A stretch of 64,000 nucleotides of DNA from Pelobates cultripes (Eukaryota; Chordata; Amphibia; Anura; Pelobatidae): positions 250,659,522 to 250,723,521 of the forward strand of contig OW240912.1 in NCBI GenBank assembly GCA_933207985.1, given 5' to 3'. Both the position numbers and the translations under genes were made by a program. Below the pieces are notes generated by a model that was not told the origin of the DNA, made no database searches, and worked only from the letters and a program-made list of their open reading frames with translations. Position 1 is the first letter of the stretch, and every line of letters begins with the position of its first letter. Positions 1 through 8,804 of the stretch are shown here, piece by piece.

Positions 1-168
1 AAGGACGAGTGAGGCGGAAAGTGGGTTCAAATAAAATGGCATAATTTAAAATCTATAGAAAATGATAGCTCCAATTCAGGGGTCATGAACCATGACCGAT
101 GAATAAGTGCTAAGAAAAGTCCTGAAATTACTCTCCCGAATGAGGGAATAACCCTCGAATAAGAAAAC
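1..168. other. AT-rich flank of Penelope-like element
   Basis: AT-rich sequence outside the left inverted arm. The 15-base string AATTTAAAATCTATA near 43-57 recurs just outside the right arm at about 1196-1210, in the same direction. Both flanks therefore carry Penelope-like sequence. No coding capacity is seen. Confidence 0.4.
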
Positions 169-408
169 TACGAACAAAACAAAAAATAGGGCCACAAGAG
201 TCCTAAAATTGGGAGAGTAATATAGAAAATAGAAAAGGGGAAAAGGGGTCCCTACCTTTAATAAACCTAAGGATACACACAATAGGACAGGTGGGAAGAG
301 GTATAGCAAAAGAGAGTCCTCCAGAATAGACACAGGGAGCCAGTGATTAAAAAGGCCCTGCCTGCTAAATGTCTAATTGTAGAATTCTAATGGTAAGCCC
401 TCTAAATC
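169..408. repeat. Left arm of ~239-bp inverted repeat (Penelope-like element)
   Basis: Read in reverse complement, this segment matches 957-1195 essentially base for base, with breakpoints at the TACGAAC/GTTCGTA strings (outer) and CCCTCTAAAT/ATTTAGAGGG (inner). The right arm overlaps the C-terminal end of a GIY-YIG reading frame, so this arm is an inverted copy of the element's 3' coding end. Penelope-like elements are known to carry inverted partial copies of themselves next to the main body. The lack of divergence suggests a young insertion or gene conversion between arms. Confidence 0.85.
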
Positions 409-956
409 TCCCAGGAGCAGGGACCCTAATGGAAAAGAGGTAAACAAAAAATTAGAAGAGGGAGCAAAATAAGAGGGAAATGCCCCAAATAGGAAGTATA
501 AGGCAGAAACCCCTATAAAAAACCGCTATCCCTCGTTACCTCGGCACTGTGATAAATCACCAGTGCCTACCAAAGGACTCAGTCCCTGCCTGTCAAAAAT
601 TAAAGTAACTAATAAAATGAAATGAAATTAAATCAATCCATCAGTGCTACCAAAATAAAAGTGCAAAACAAAGAAACAAAATAAAATTAAAAGAAGCTCG
701 ACGCGCGTTTCAGCGTTTCAACACGCCGTCGTCAGGAGCAATAAGCTTATGAAGTTCCCTGTAGCGATTTAAATACACCTTGTTACAATCTAGAGAGTAG
801 GAACAGCTGTTATGACCCACGTGTGCGGCCATTCATACTGTGTGCTTATTGGTTGGTTGTCTCTTAGGTCCGCCCCTTATCAGCCACGTCATAGGACGTG
901 GTATTGAAATGAATAGAGGGGCGTGATAATGAGATACAAGCAATACCCACGTGGGT
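409..956. other. Spacer between inverted arms (Penelope-like terminal region)
   Basis: About 550 bases between the two arms, with no reading frame. It holds poly-A-rich stretches, the hammerhead-like motif at 696-739 (minus strand) and GC-richer sequence with several ACGTG strings (818-953). In Penelope-like elements the terminal repeat unit (pLTR) carries such ribozyme motifs, so this is probably a pLTR-like unit. The assignment is inference. Confidence 0.45.
696..739 (-). ncRNA. Hammerhead-ribozyme-like motif of a Penelope-like element
   Basis: On the minus strand the order is GCTC, CTGACGA, a short hairpin (GGCGT pairing with ACGCT), GAAA, CGCGCGTC, GAGC. This follows the hammerhead core CUGANGA - stem II - GAAA - stem III - UH, with GCTC and GAGC forming a 4-bp stem I on either side. 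The predicted cut would follow GTC. One unpaired base sits between CUGACGA and stem II, and stem III is very short, so activity is uncertain. Hammerhead motifs with short stem III are documented in Penelope-like elements, and this one lies next to a Penelope-type GIY-YIG frame on the same strand. Confidence 0.55.
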
Positions 957-1195
957 ATTTAGAGGGCTTACCATTAGAATTCTACAATTAGACATTTAGC
1001 AGGCAGGGCCTTTTTAATCACTGGCTCCCTGTGTCTATTCTGGAGGACTCTCTTTTGCTATACCTCTTCCCACCTGTCCTATTGTGTGTATCCTTAGGTT
1101 TATTAAAGGTAGGGACCCCTTTTCCCCTTTTCTATTTTCTATATTACTCTCCCAATTTTAGGACTCTTGTGGCCCTATTTTTTGTTTTGTTCGTA
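957..1195. repeat. Right arm of ~239-bp inverted repeat (Penelope-like element)
   Basis: Reverse complement of 169-408. Its outer 38 bases (1158-1195) encode the C-terminal end and stop codon of the GIY-YIG frame on the minus strand. The arm therefore belongs to the 3' end of the minus-strand Penelope-like element. Confidence 0.85.
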
Positions 1196-1680
1196 ATTTA
1201 AAATCTATATTCAAACCACGGGGTTTTAAAGTCCGGAGGTTGATTATCCATCTAATCTTGCTCTGTCCCGAATGTTTATTTAGGTCCCCTCCTCGCCAGT
1301 TTCCTTTAACATTTTGTATGCCGGTGAATTTTAAATTTCTAGGGTCGCTGTCGTGTTTTAGTGTAAAATGATGTGATACGCTGTGCCCTTCAAACCTTCT
1401 CCTGATATTTCTGACATGTTCTTCAATTCTTGTATGTAGATTACGTTTTGTACGTCCCAAATATTTTAAGCCACAGGGGCATTCCAATAAATATATGGTG
1501 TTTGACGAGTGGCATGTTATTAGTTCCTTAATAGGAAACTCCTCATTTTTATTACAATTTTTAAACTTCTTAGTGTGTCTTTTTTATTGTTTGTGTTTCT
1601 GCAGGATAAACATGTGCCACATCCATAGAAACCTTTTCCTTTATCTAGGAAAGTGGGTACTCTTGTTTTTTTTTTATGTG
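1158..1680 (-). pseudogene. Penelope-like element, GIY-YIG endonuclease domain (fragment)
   Basis: This is the C-terminal endonuclease of a Penelope-like retroelement polyprotein, which would nick DNA for target-primed reverse transcription. The minus-strand frame from 1487 downwards reads ECPCGLKYLGRTKRNLHTRI followed by EEH and NIRRR, matching the family pattern CPCG-Y-V/L-GRT-R-L-RI-EH. Upstream in the same frame is ELITCHSSNTIYLL, the usual lead-in. Still further upstream, in a shifted frame, lies GFYGCGTCLSC (about 1610-1640), the cysteine-pair linker. An indel in an A-run near 1580 separates the two frames. No RT domain is present; the element is truncated near 1720. The frame ends inside the right inverted arm. 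It is non-functional as an element, although the GIY-YIG segment itself is little damaged. Confidence 0.85.
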
Positions 1681-1725
1681 TTTTTTTTTTACTAGTAGTC
1701 TATTCAGATTTGGGGCTCCCCTAAA

Positions 1726-2159
1726 AATTATTTTTGGTTTCTCCGGTAAAATTTGTGACAGAGCGTGATCTTGTTGTAGGATCTCCTTGGTTACCTCTTG
1801 GACTTCCGGTTCAGCTCTTCACGCCAAAATATCTGAAACACATCTTGCACCAGCGTCACCTCAACTTCCAGCAGTCTCCTTCAAGCTCGTCTGACCTGCC
1901 ACTTCACTACCCTGGAAGCCACACTGCAGCCCCAGTGTCGTAGCCCGTCTCATTCTTTTAATCATCACCGAGAGGCCAACATCCTGCTACATCGAATGGT
2001 GGCAACATTCCTATCGACCCAAAACATAGGTAGAGCCCTCTTGACAAATTTGGCAATTTGGCACAATTTAGGATTTTTTCACCATTGTGGCATTAAGATA
2101 GCAAACCAGTTCTGGTTCATCAGTTGGTCCTATTGGATATTAATTTGCTGTTTTCTTTT
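1726..2159. other. Unassigned, possibly 5' region of DIRS-like element
   Basis: Between the truncated Penelope-like element and the recognisable gag-like segment. Short proline/serine-rich plus-strand frames occur here but match no domain I know. It may be leader sequence of the DIRS-like element that follows. Confidence 0.3.
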
Positions 2160-3173
2160 AGAGATGACTTGTCTCTTCCTGGTTCCCCGAGCATGCCCTC
2201 CACCCCCGTTAGAACCAGTTCCACCAATGATTCGCCCACCCCTCTCTTGCCCGGTTTCCTAAAGGTCCTGGACTATACCCAAATTGGTGGCAGAATTGGA
2301 CCGCAGGAGCATCCCCTTCCCAGCCACAGCACAGAAGGCGGAACTGTACAGGCTGCCTTTCCACACAGTCCTATGACCCCAGGCCTGGCACAAGCTCACA
2401 GGGTGGCTGTACTCACAACATGGGGGATATGCAGGGTACCCTGAACAGCATCCTGGCCACCCTGCAGAGTATGAATGGCCATTTGAGCAAGCTGGAAACT
2501 ACACCTCCTAAACCCACAGTGGCCTCGGACATTCTAGCTCCAACCCCTACTGTCATGATTCTGCAAGATAGCTCAGGCACATGTCCTACACCCCCTACCA
2601 CACCGCACATCATTAACCCAGCACATTTGGTCCCCCCAGCCATCAGGAAAGAAATACTTGATGGCAAAGATTTAAATTTGGTGTCCATGTAAATAGCCTC
2701 GCAGGATGTAATTGAGAACAGGGCCTACAGCTACTGGGATCTGTCAGTGGTCCTTAAAGCCAGGAACCCGAGTGAATAAAAAAAACTTTCCATCCCTGAG
2801 TTTGTACTTGCCTTTGGGCTATACTGAGACGTTATCTGTTTGGAGTCAGTTAGACACAGAGCTGTTCTGCCAGCATTTTGGCTTGCATTATTGCATCTCA
2901 ACTTCTCACACTGCTAACTTGTGCCCCTGCGAGGCTGACCCATCCACATCCACTGCCTCAGCACGTTCCATTTCCTCCACTATCAGTCAGAAGAGGGGTC
3001 TGAAAGTTAAGCTAGGCAGACCCATTGTTTTCTTGAGGAATGCTCAGGTGTGCAATAACTTTAATGCAGGTGCCTGCAATTACAACGCTTGCACGTTATT
3101 GCACATCTGCCCTCATTGCTTTAGGGCACACACCAAAACCATGTGCCCTATTAAACCCTTCCCCAAGAAATAA
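2160..3173 (+). pseudogene. DIRS/Ngaro-type gag-like ORF1 (decayed)
   Basis: Relic of the nucleocapsid-like first ORF of a tyrosine-recombinase retrotransposon. It is spread over several frames. A coiled-coil-like stretch TLNSILATLQSMNGHLSKLE starts near 2428. The segment NPAHLVPPAIRKEILDGKDL (about 2617-2676) and, after a stop, YSYWDLSVVLKARNP (near 2731) and SIPEFVLAFGLY (near 2793) follow the order seen in DIRS gag proteins. After a frameshift, LDTELFCQHFG (near 2850) and the zinc-binding run CNNFNAGACNYNACTLLHIC (about 3052-3111) with PHCFRAHTKTMCP follow; this Cys/His cluster is typical of DIRS-like gag. In-frame stops and at least two frameshifts make it non-coding. The RT relic follows directly on the same strand. 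Confidence 0.75.
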
Positions 3174-3176
3174 CTG

Positions 3177-4128
3177 ACAGAGGTCAACATAGACATCTTA
3201 ACTTTTCATTTACGTTCTCATCCCTCACCTCATTTAGTAGAATTTTTGGTATCTGGGTTCACCAGTGGTTTTCACATTGGCGTTATAGCACTCCCGGCAG
3301 GCACTCTGGAATGTCCTAATCTTTTGTCCGCCACGGTTGAACCTACAGCTGTGGATACCTTGCTAGCCATTTTCCCAATACGCCTTTTTCCATGTGGCGC
3401 ACAAACCCTATAGGCATGGTCACAAACAGATTCTTTAATAAGAGATGTCTTATAATTGACCTATCAGCTCATCATTCCTCACTCACACTGAGCATCAACT
3501 CACTTTTCCCTTCAGAAGAATTCTGCCTCCACTACGTGTCTTTGGATAGCGCCATACAGGCCATATTGCACGCGGGCAAACATGCTTGGCTTAGCAAAAC
3601 GGACATTGCTAACGCATTTAAGCTACTCCCAATTCACCTGTTCTTTTGGCATATCTATTGCGTTAAGTGAAGGATAATTATTATTTTTCCACCAGGCTCA
3701 CATTTGGTTCTAGGAGCAGCCCGAAATTGTTCTACCTATTTGCAGAAAAACTCTGCTGGCTGCTCCTTAACGTCCTCAGATGTCCCATGGTGATTCACTA
3801 TCTGGACGACTTTCTTTTAGTAGAAGTTGGGTCTCACGAAGCACGTAGTATAATCAGCACTATGGCTCTTTTTCACACTCTGGGTATCCCCCTCTCACCT
3901 GACAAAACTCTTGGCCCTACAACTAGATTGGTGTTCCTGGGTATTACTGTGGACATGGTGGCAGTACAGGCAAGCCTTCCAGATGACAAACTAGACCACA
4001 TTAGGCAGGAGTTGGACCATTTCCTGCCGCCTGGTTCGCGTACCCGAGGGGATCTACAGTCCTTACTGGGGTCCCTTAATTTGGCTGTGCGAATCATCCC
4101 GCAGGGGCAACATTACCTAGATGCATAA
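3177..4128 (+). pseudogene. DIRS/Ngaro-type reverse transcriptase (decayed)
   Basis: Reverse transcriptase of the same element as the gag-like relic upstream. Recognisable blocks are FCLHYVSLDSAIQAI and LSKTDIANAFKLLP (about 3519-3640; the second is the first catalytic Asp block), then after a frameshift YYFSTRLTFGSRSSPKLF (about 3679-3730), the active-site box VIHYLDDFLLV (near 3790-3822; YLDD intact) and LVFLGITVDM with DLQSLLGSLNLAVRIIPQG (about 4048-4108), the thumb. A stop near 3668 splits the domain into two frames. RNase H, tyrosine recombinase and split direct repeats are not seen; the element is cut off near 4130. The same superfamily recurs, inverted, at 50.7-53.1 kb. Confidence 0.85.
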
Positions 4129-4135
4129 ATGCATC

Positions 4136-4489
4136 ACCCCCAACTTATCTTGGATTGGTACTTAGCATATTATCAGGCAGTTTGTTTTTATTGTTAACCT
4201 TGTTTATCCTTTTCTTTAGTATTGTTTATTTGGGCTTTGTGGATGGCCCATGCCTTACCATGCCCTATCCTTACCCTGATTATGCATGTCCCCCTGGTGG
4301 CTTTACAAGATTAAACATACACAGATGAGGTTAACTTGCTATATATAGTGGATCCATAAATTAGGGATAAAGTTATTTCAATATTCTTAAATAGAGATAC
4401 TGAGCTGGGGGAGTAAACGAGGTTAGCAGATTCAACAACAGTGTAATGCATCTTTACTCAACCAGTAACCAGTGATTGTGTAACTAATA
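4136..4489. other. Unassigned / possible upstream CR1 sequence
   Basis: No clear domain. From about 4360 the sequence may already belong to the CR1 copy that starts clearly near 4490, but the homology is too weak by eye to call. Confidence 0.3.
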
Positions 4490-5402
4490 TAAAAGATCAG
4501 GGTGGTGCAGTAGACATTGCTCACCTAGATTTCGGTAAGGCTTTTGGACACTGTTGCACATAGAAGGCTTATCAATAAACTGCAATCTTTAAGTTTGGAT
4601 TCCAATATTGTTGAATGGGTTAGGCAGTAGTCAATGGAGTATATTCGAAGTATGGTTTTATCACCTCAGGGATCTGTACTTGGACCCATTCTCTTTAATA
4701 TTTTTATTAGTGATATTGCAGGAGGTCTTGATAGTAAGGCATGTCTTTTTGCTGATCAAATTAAGATATGTAACAGGGTTGATGTTCCAGGAGGGATAAA
4801 CCAAATGGCAAATGATTTAGGTAAACTAGAAAAATGGTCAGAGTTGTGGCAGCTGACATTTAATGTGGATAAGTGCAAGATACGGCATCTTGGATGTAAA
4901 AACCTAAGGGCAGAGTATACGATATTTGATAGAGTCCTAACCTCAACATCTGAGGAAAGGGATTTAGGGGTAATTACTTCAGATGACTTAAAGGTAGGCA
5001 GACAATGTAATAGAGCAGCAGGAAATGCTAGCAGAATGCTTGGTTGCATAGGGAAAGGTATTAGAAGTAGAGAGAGGGAAGTGCTCATCCATTGTACAGA
5101 ACACTGGTGAGACTTCCCTTAGAGAATTGTACACAGTACTGGAGACCGTATCTCCAGAAGGATATTGATACTTTAGAGAGAGTTCAGAGAAGGGCTACGA
5201 AATTGGTTCATGGATTGCAGGATAAAACTTACAAGGAAAGGTTAAAGGATCTTAACATGTATAGCTTGGAGGAAAGACGAGACGGTGGGGGGATATGATA
5301 GAAACATTTAAATGCGTAAAGGGAATCAATACAGTAAAGAAGGAGACTACAAGAGGACATAATCTTAAATTAGAGAGGCACAGGTTTAAAAATAATATCA
5401 GG
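4490..5402 (+). pseudogene. CR1-clade LINE reverse transcriptase, copy A, 5' part
   Basis: Non-LTR retrotransposon polymerase of the CR1 clade, decayed. A degenerate catalytic lead-in (AVDIAHLDFGKAF, from about 4511) is followed by [18 protein letters not shown] (near 4667-4720), the catalytic box as LFADQIKI (consensus FADD; the second Asp is Gln), then LGVITSDDLK (near 4964), QCNRAAGNASRMLGC and the CR1 signature QYWRPYLQKDIDTLERVQRR (about 5135-5194). The usual Thr-Ser-Gly-Val before PQGS is damaged, and a frame change lies near 5090. The copy is interrupted at 5402 by a retro-insertion and resumes at 6858. It shares high similarity with copies at 7345-8398, 25667-28258 and 33184-38447. 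Confidence 0.85.
5388..5402. repeat. 15-bp target-site duplication, left
   Basis: AAAAATAATATCAGG occurs here and at 6843-6857, exactly flanking the inserted sequence, and is present once in undisturbed CR1 copies (for example near 26468-26482). Confidence 0.9.
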
Positions 5403-6842
5403 CGCTAGTATTTAACTCCTCACCGCTTGTGTCAGGGTCTTACCTGGGTTGGGAGTCTGTAGCGCAGATATGTTGCTCACCCTTGCAGATAGCCACAGGC
5501 CAAGGTGGTCAGGTAAGAATTCACCTGGCCTGTGGGTCTGTGCACGGGGGCTGTGCAGGATGAAGTACCAAGTCACAGGACAGGCAAGGACTCAAACAGC
5601 AGGATTGTCAAGTGATTGCTGAGGTCAAAGGATGCCAGAGGACAGGAACAATGAGGAGTAGCCAAAGTCAAGGGATGCCAGAGGTCAGAGTAAACGTAGT
5701 CAGAAGCCGGGGTCAATAATAAGTAGCAGATCAAACGACAGGAACACTGGTATGGAACACACAACAGGATCAAAGACTTGATCCTGATCACAGGGCGAGG
5801 CTCAGTTTAAATACCCTGCTGATGTCTGATCAGGGTCAGGTGAAGCACAGCCATAGTCAAGTTACAGCCCCCAGAGTAATAGACATGCCAGGATGAATAG
5901 GACCGGAATGACTTGTTGAAATATAAAGCTGCTGTTGCTCAGAGGTAGGAAGCAGGACCCGGACTGCGAAGTTCCCCAGTTCAAATCTCCTGTAGGGAAC
6001 TCCTTGGGCGACCACATCTGGCCGTCTGTCTGCCGCGGTGAGAACCGTGACAGCTTGGTCATCATCCACAAAACTACCTTTAACACCTGCTGGAAACTGT
6101 GTGGCGAACAAGGAACTTTTCTCCACTGCTGGTGGACTTCCCTACCATGGTAAAGAGGAGAAAAATACACAAACATACGAGCCACACACCAACCCGACAT
6201 CAGAATGCATATGCACAGTACCCCCAATACTACCTCTGCCAACCCCAAGGCACCCCCCCCACTACCCAACTGGCTGGGGCCATGTGTGGTGGCGAACCCC
6301 AACACCCAACCCACCCCCTGCTCTCTACCCCCCACCCCACAATGACCCAGAACCAATCCTCTACACTCCTGCACGGACCACTCAGGTACGGACTGGAACC
6401 ACTCACAAGATTCCCAGGGAAAAGACCATCACAAACCCACAAAAGGCAACAAGAGAAAACACAAATGGAAAGACCCACAAGGGAACGCACTACTGCCCAA
6501 CGGCACCCATCCTCTGGCACAAAACCAACATAACCAACACAAACCGAACAAACAGCAACCATAACACTAGAATAGACGAAACCCCCAAAGACCAGAGACA
6601 CAGATTACCACTACCAAAAGACCCCGCCCCAACAGCGAATGACACTCCTCTGAACCCCAAATCCCCTATGGGAACTCACACACCACAAAGCAAAGAACCG
6701 AACTATTGTGCGCGGGCTGCAGATTTGTACAAACAAATATAACCCATGGAATGTAAACCGTGCTCTAACCCAAGTTCTTTACATTTCTGTATTACTTTTC
6801 TTTTCTTTAAAAACACAAAATAAAAATAAAGAATTATAAAAA
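5403..6842 (+). mobile_element. Poly-A retro-insertion inside CR1 copy A
   Basis: A 1440-bp insertion with 15-bp target duplications and a 3' end of AATAAAGAATTATAAAAAAA type. This is the mark of L1-style target-primed retrotransposition. The body is composite: an unidentified purine-rich 5' half (5403-5925), a tRNA-like segment (5928-6000), and a C/A-rich 3' third (6150-6740) that gives a spurious proline/threonine-rich frame. I do not recognise a named family. It could be a chimeric L1-mobilised transcript or a long SINE with an L1-type tail. A very similar A-rich tail (AAAATAAAGAATTAGAAAAA) is seen at about 62510-62530. Confidence 0.75.
5928..6000 (+). other. tRNA-like segment with A and B boxes
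   Basis: TTGCTCAGAGG (5935-5945) resembles a pol III A box and GTTCAAATCTC (5979-5989) a B box. Their starts are 44 bases apart, the spacing found in tRNA genes. The acceptor stem and T stem do not pair well, so this is not a functional tRNA gene. It is more likely the tRNA-derived head of a SINE or a captured tRNA fragment inside the retro-insertion. Confidence 0.4.
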
Positions 6843-6857
6843 AAAAATAATATCAGG
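6843..6857. repeat. 15-bp target-site duplication, right
   Basis: Second copy of AAAAATAATATCAGG; the CR1 sequence resumes here without loss. Confidence 0.9.
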
Positions 6858-6975
6858 AAGCATTACTTTACTGAGAGGGTAGTGGATGCATGAAACAGCC
6901 TTCTAGCTGAAGTGGAAGAGGTTAACACAGTAAAGGAGTTTAAACATGCGTGGGATAGGCACATTCTATGTTTCA
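6858..6975 (+). pseudogene. CR1 copy A, 3' end
   Basis: Continuation of copy A after the insertion. It corresponds to the conserved CR1 C-terminus (TERVVDAW-LPAEVVEVNTV in better copies) and ends with a shortened CATTCTATGTTTC tail. Most of the 3' UTR seen in other copies is missing. Frames are broken. Confidence 0.8.
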
Positions 6976-7226
6976 CACCTATATGAAAATATGCACCCAT
7001 AATGTCCAGGGTTTAAACACCCCAGTTAAGTGGCATTTCCTCTACAAAAACATTAAAAAGTGGCAGCTGACATGATCTGCTTACAAAAGACAAACTTCAA
7101 GACAGACAGTCATCCTTCTCTCCAGCCTACCTTTTCCAATTTCATGCAACCACTTACAATAAAATGAAGTGGGTCTCTATTTTGATTAGTATACATGTAA
7201 CCTTCTCTGTACAAAAGCAGGGGATA
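6976..7226 (+). pseudogene. L1/Tx1-type endonuclease, N-terminal part
   Basis: Start of the apurinic-like endonuclease domain of an L1-clade LINE. Broken frames give MKICTHNVQGLNTPVK (6984 on), then MICLQKTNFK (near 7070) followed by SHPSLQPTF. This matches the family pattern N-x-x-GLN ... D-I-x-x-LQET-H. The catalytic Glu of QET is Lys here. The domain is cut at 7226 by a 3.1-kb insertion and resumes at 10332. Confidence 0.7.
7211..7226. repeat. 16-bp target-site duplication, left
   Basis: ACAAAAGCAGGGGATA here and again, identical, at 10316-10331. It brackets the 3.1-kb insertion and falls inside an otherwise continuous L1 endonuclease region. Confidence 0.93.
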
Positions 7227-7344
7227 GTCCCTGACACTGCAAGCCCTGTGGGGCGGGATTGAGCAGTCCTTCTGGCGAACCGGTGGCCGAGAGTGGTGTG
7301 CACCAGTCCCAAGTGTGTGGCCAGAACCACGAGAGACATGGGGA

Positions 7345-8398
7345 CATAGAAACATAGAAACATAGAATGTGACGGCAGATAAGAACCATTCGGCCCATCT
7401 AGTCTGCCCAATTTTCTAAAAACTTTCATTATTCCCTAGCCTTATCTTATAGTTAGGATAGCCTTATGCCTATCCCATGCACGCTTAAACCCCTTTACTG
7501 TGTTAACCTCTACCACTTCAGCTGGAAGGCTATTCCATGCATCCACTACCCTCTCAGTAAAGTAATACTTCCTGATATTATTTTTAAACCTTTGTCCGTC
7601 TAATTTAAGACTATGTCCTCTTGTTGTGGTAGTTTTTCTTCTTTTAAATATAGTCTCCTCCTTTACTGTGTTGATTCCCTTTATATATTTAAATGTTTCT
7701 ATCATATCCCCCCTGTCTCGTCTTTCCTCCAAGCTATACATGTTAAGATCCTTTAACCTTTCCTGGTAAGTTTTATCCCGCAATCCATGAACCAGTTTAG
7801 TAGCCCTTCTCTGAACCCTCTCTAAGGTATCAATATCCTTCTGAAGATACGGTCTCCAGTACTGTGTACAATACTCCAGGTGAGGTCTCACCAGTGTTCT
7901 GTACAATGGCATGAGCACTTCCCTCTTTCTACTGCTAATACCTCTCCCTATACAACCAAGCATTCTGCTAGCATTTCCTGCTGCTCTATTACATTGTCTG
8001 CCTACCTTTAAGTCATCAGAAATAATCACCCCTAAATCCCTTTCCTCATATGTTGAGGTTAGGACTCTATCAAATATTCTGTACTCTGCCCTTGGGTTTT
8101 TACGTCCAAGATGCATTATCTTGCACTTATCCACATTAAATGTCAGTTGCCACAATTCTGACCATTTTTCTAGTTTACCTAAATCATTTGCATTTGGCTT
8201 ATCCCTCCTGGAACATCAACCCTGTTACATATCTTAGTATCATCAGCAAAAGACATACCTTACCATCAAGACCTTCTGCAATATCACTAATAAAAATATT
8301 AAAGAGAATGGGTCCAAGTACAGATCCCTGAGGTACCCCACTGGTGACAAGTCCAAGCTTCGAATATATTCCATTAACTACAACCCTCTGTTGCTCCC
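7345..8398 (-). pseudogene. CR1-clade LINE reverse transcriptase, copy B (inverted)
   Basis: 5'-truncated CR1 element on the minus strand. From 8398 downwards: [20 protein letters not shown] (near 8350-8291), then a lost T near 8250 destroys the catalytic FADD box (the T-run before GCTGATGAT is one base short). The 237-aa frame 8155-7442 holds LGVIISDDLK, LVRPHLEYCTQYWRPYLQK, DIDTLERVQRRATKLVHGL, SLEERRDRGDMIETF and the C-terminal VVDAWNSLPAEVVEVNTV, ending at a natural stop. The 3' UTR ends with repeated CATAGAAA/TTTCTATG units near 7345, the CR1-type 3' terminus. Apart from the frameshift it is one of the best preserved copies. It lies inside the L1-type insertion. Confidence 0.9.
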
Positions 8399-8473
8399 CC
8401 TTTTTCATTTTTAAAAAATCTATTTTATTGCTTACCTATTTTATTTTTCCCAATTTATTTTCCATTTTATTTG
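8391..8473. repeat. 83-bp direct repeat, copy 1
   Basis: T-rich stretch starting TTGCTCCCCC. It is identical to 8722-8804, 331 bases apart. Its first bases coincide with the truncated 5' end of CR1 copy B. Confidence 0.9.
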
Positions 8474-8721
8474 ACATGCGCTTCACAGGAGCTTAAGTGA
8501 CGCTGGGGAGGTGCATGGGACGAAGGCCCTACGGACTCTAAGTGGGGGTCCAGTGGACAATTTCTGCCTCTGAGTAGCCACAGTGCCACGGAAGGCCCAG
8601 CCGGTGAACTCGAGTCGATCTGGGGAAGACAGATGGAGACTCAGCGACCCAAGCGTTATATTGTACCTGTGCCATGGGAGGCCCCCCTCAGACTGCTACT
8701 AAGACCTACATTGCTCCCCTA
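8474..8721. other. Unique segment between 83-bp repeats
   Basis: GC-richer segment without a domain I recognise. Together with one flanking repeat it forms a 331-bp duplication unit. Confidence 0.3.
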
Positions 8722-8804
8722 TTGCTCCCCCTTTTTCATTTTTAAAAAATCTATTTTATTGCTTACCTATTTTATTTTTCCCAATTTATTTTCCATTTTA
8801 TTTG
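8722..8804. repeat. 83-bp direct repeat, copy 2
   Basis: Identical to 8391-8473. Directly downstream lies GGCATTGTACAATGTCTGGC, which has a diverged relative at about 9508. Confidence 0.9.

Noticed and set aside
5928..6000. Functional tRNA gene
   Set aside because: A and B boxes are present at the right spacing, but the acceptor and T stems do not pair.
6038..6742. 234-codon Pro/Thr-rich frame
   Set aside because: Lies inside a C/A-rich part of a retro-insertion, with an overlapping frame of equal quality and no domain.
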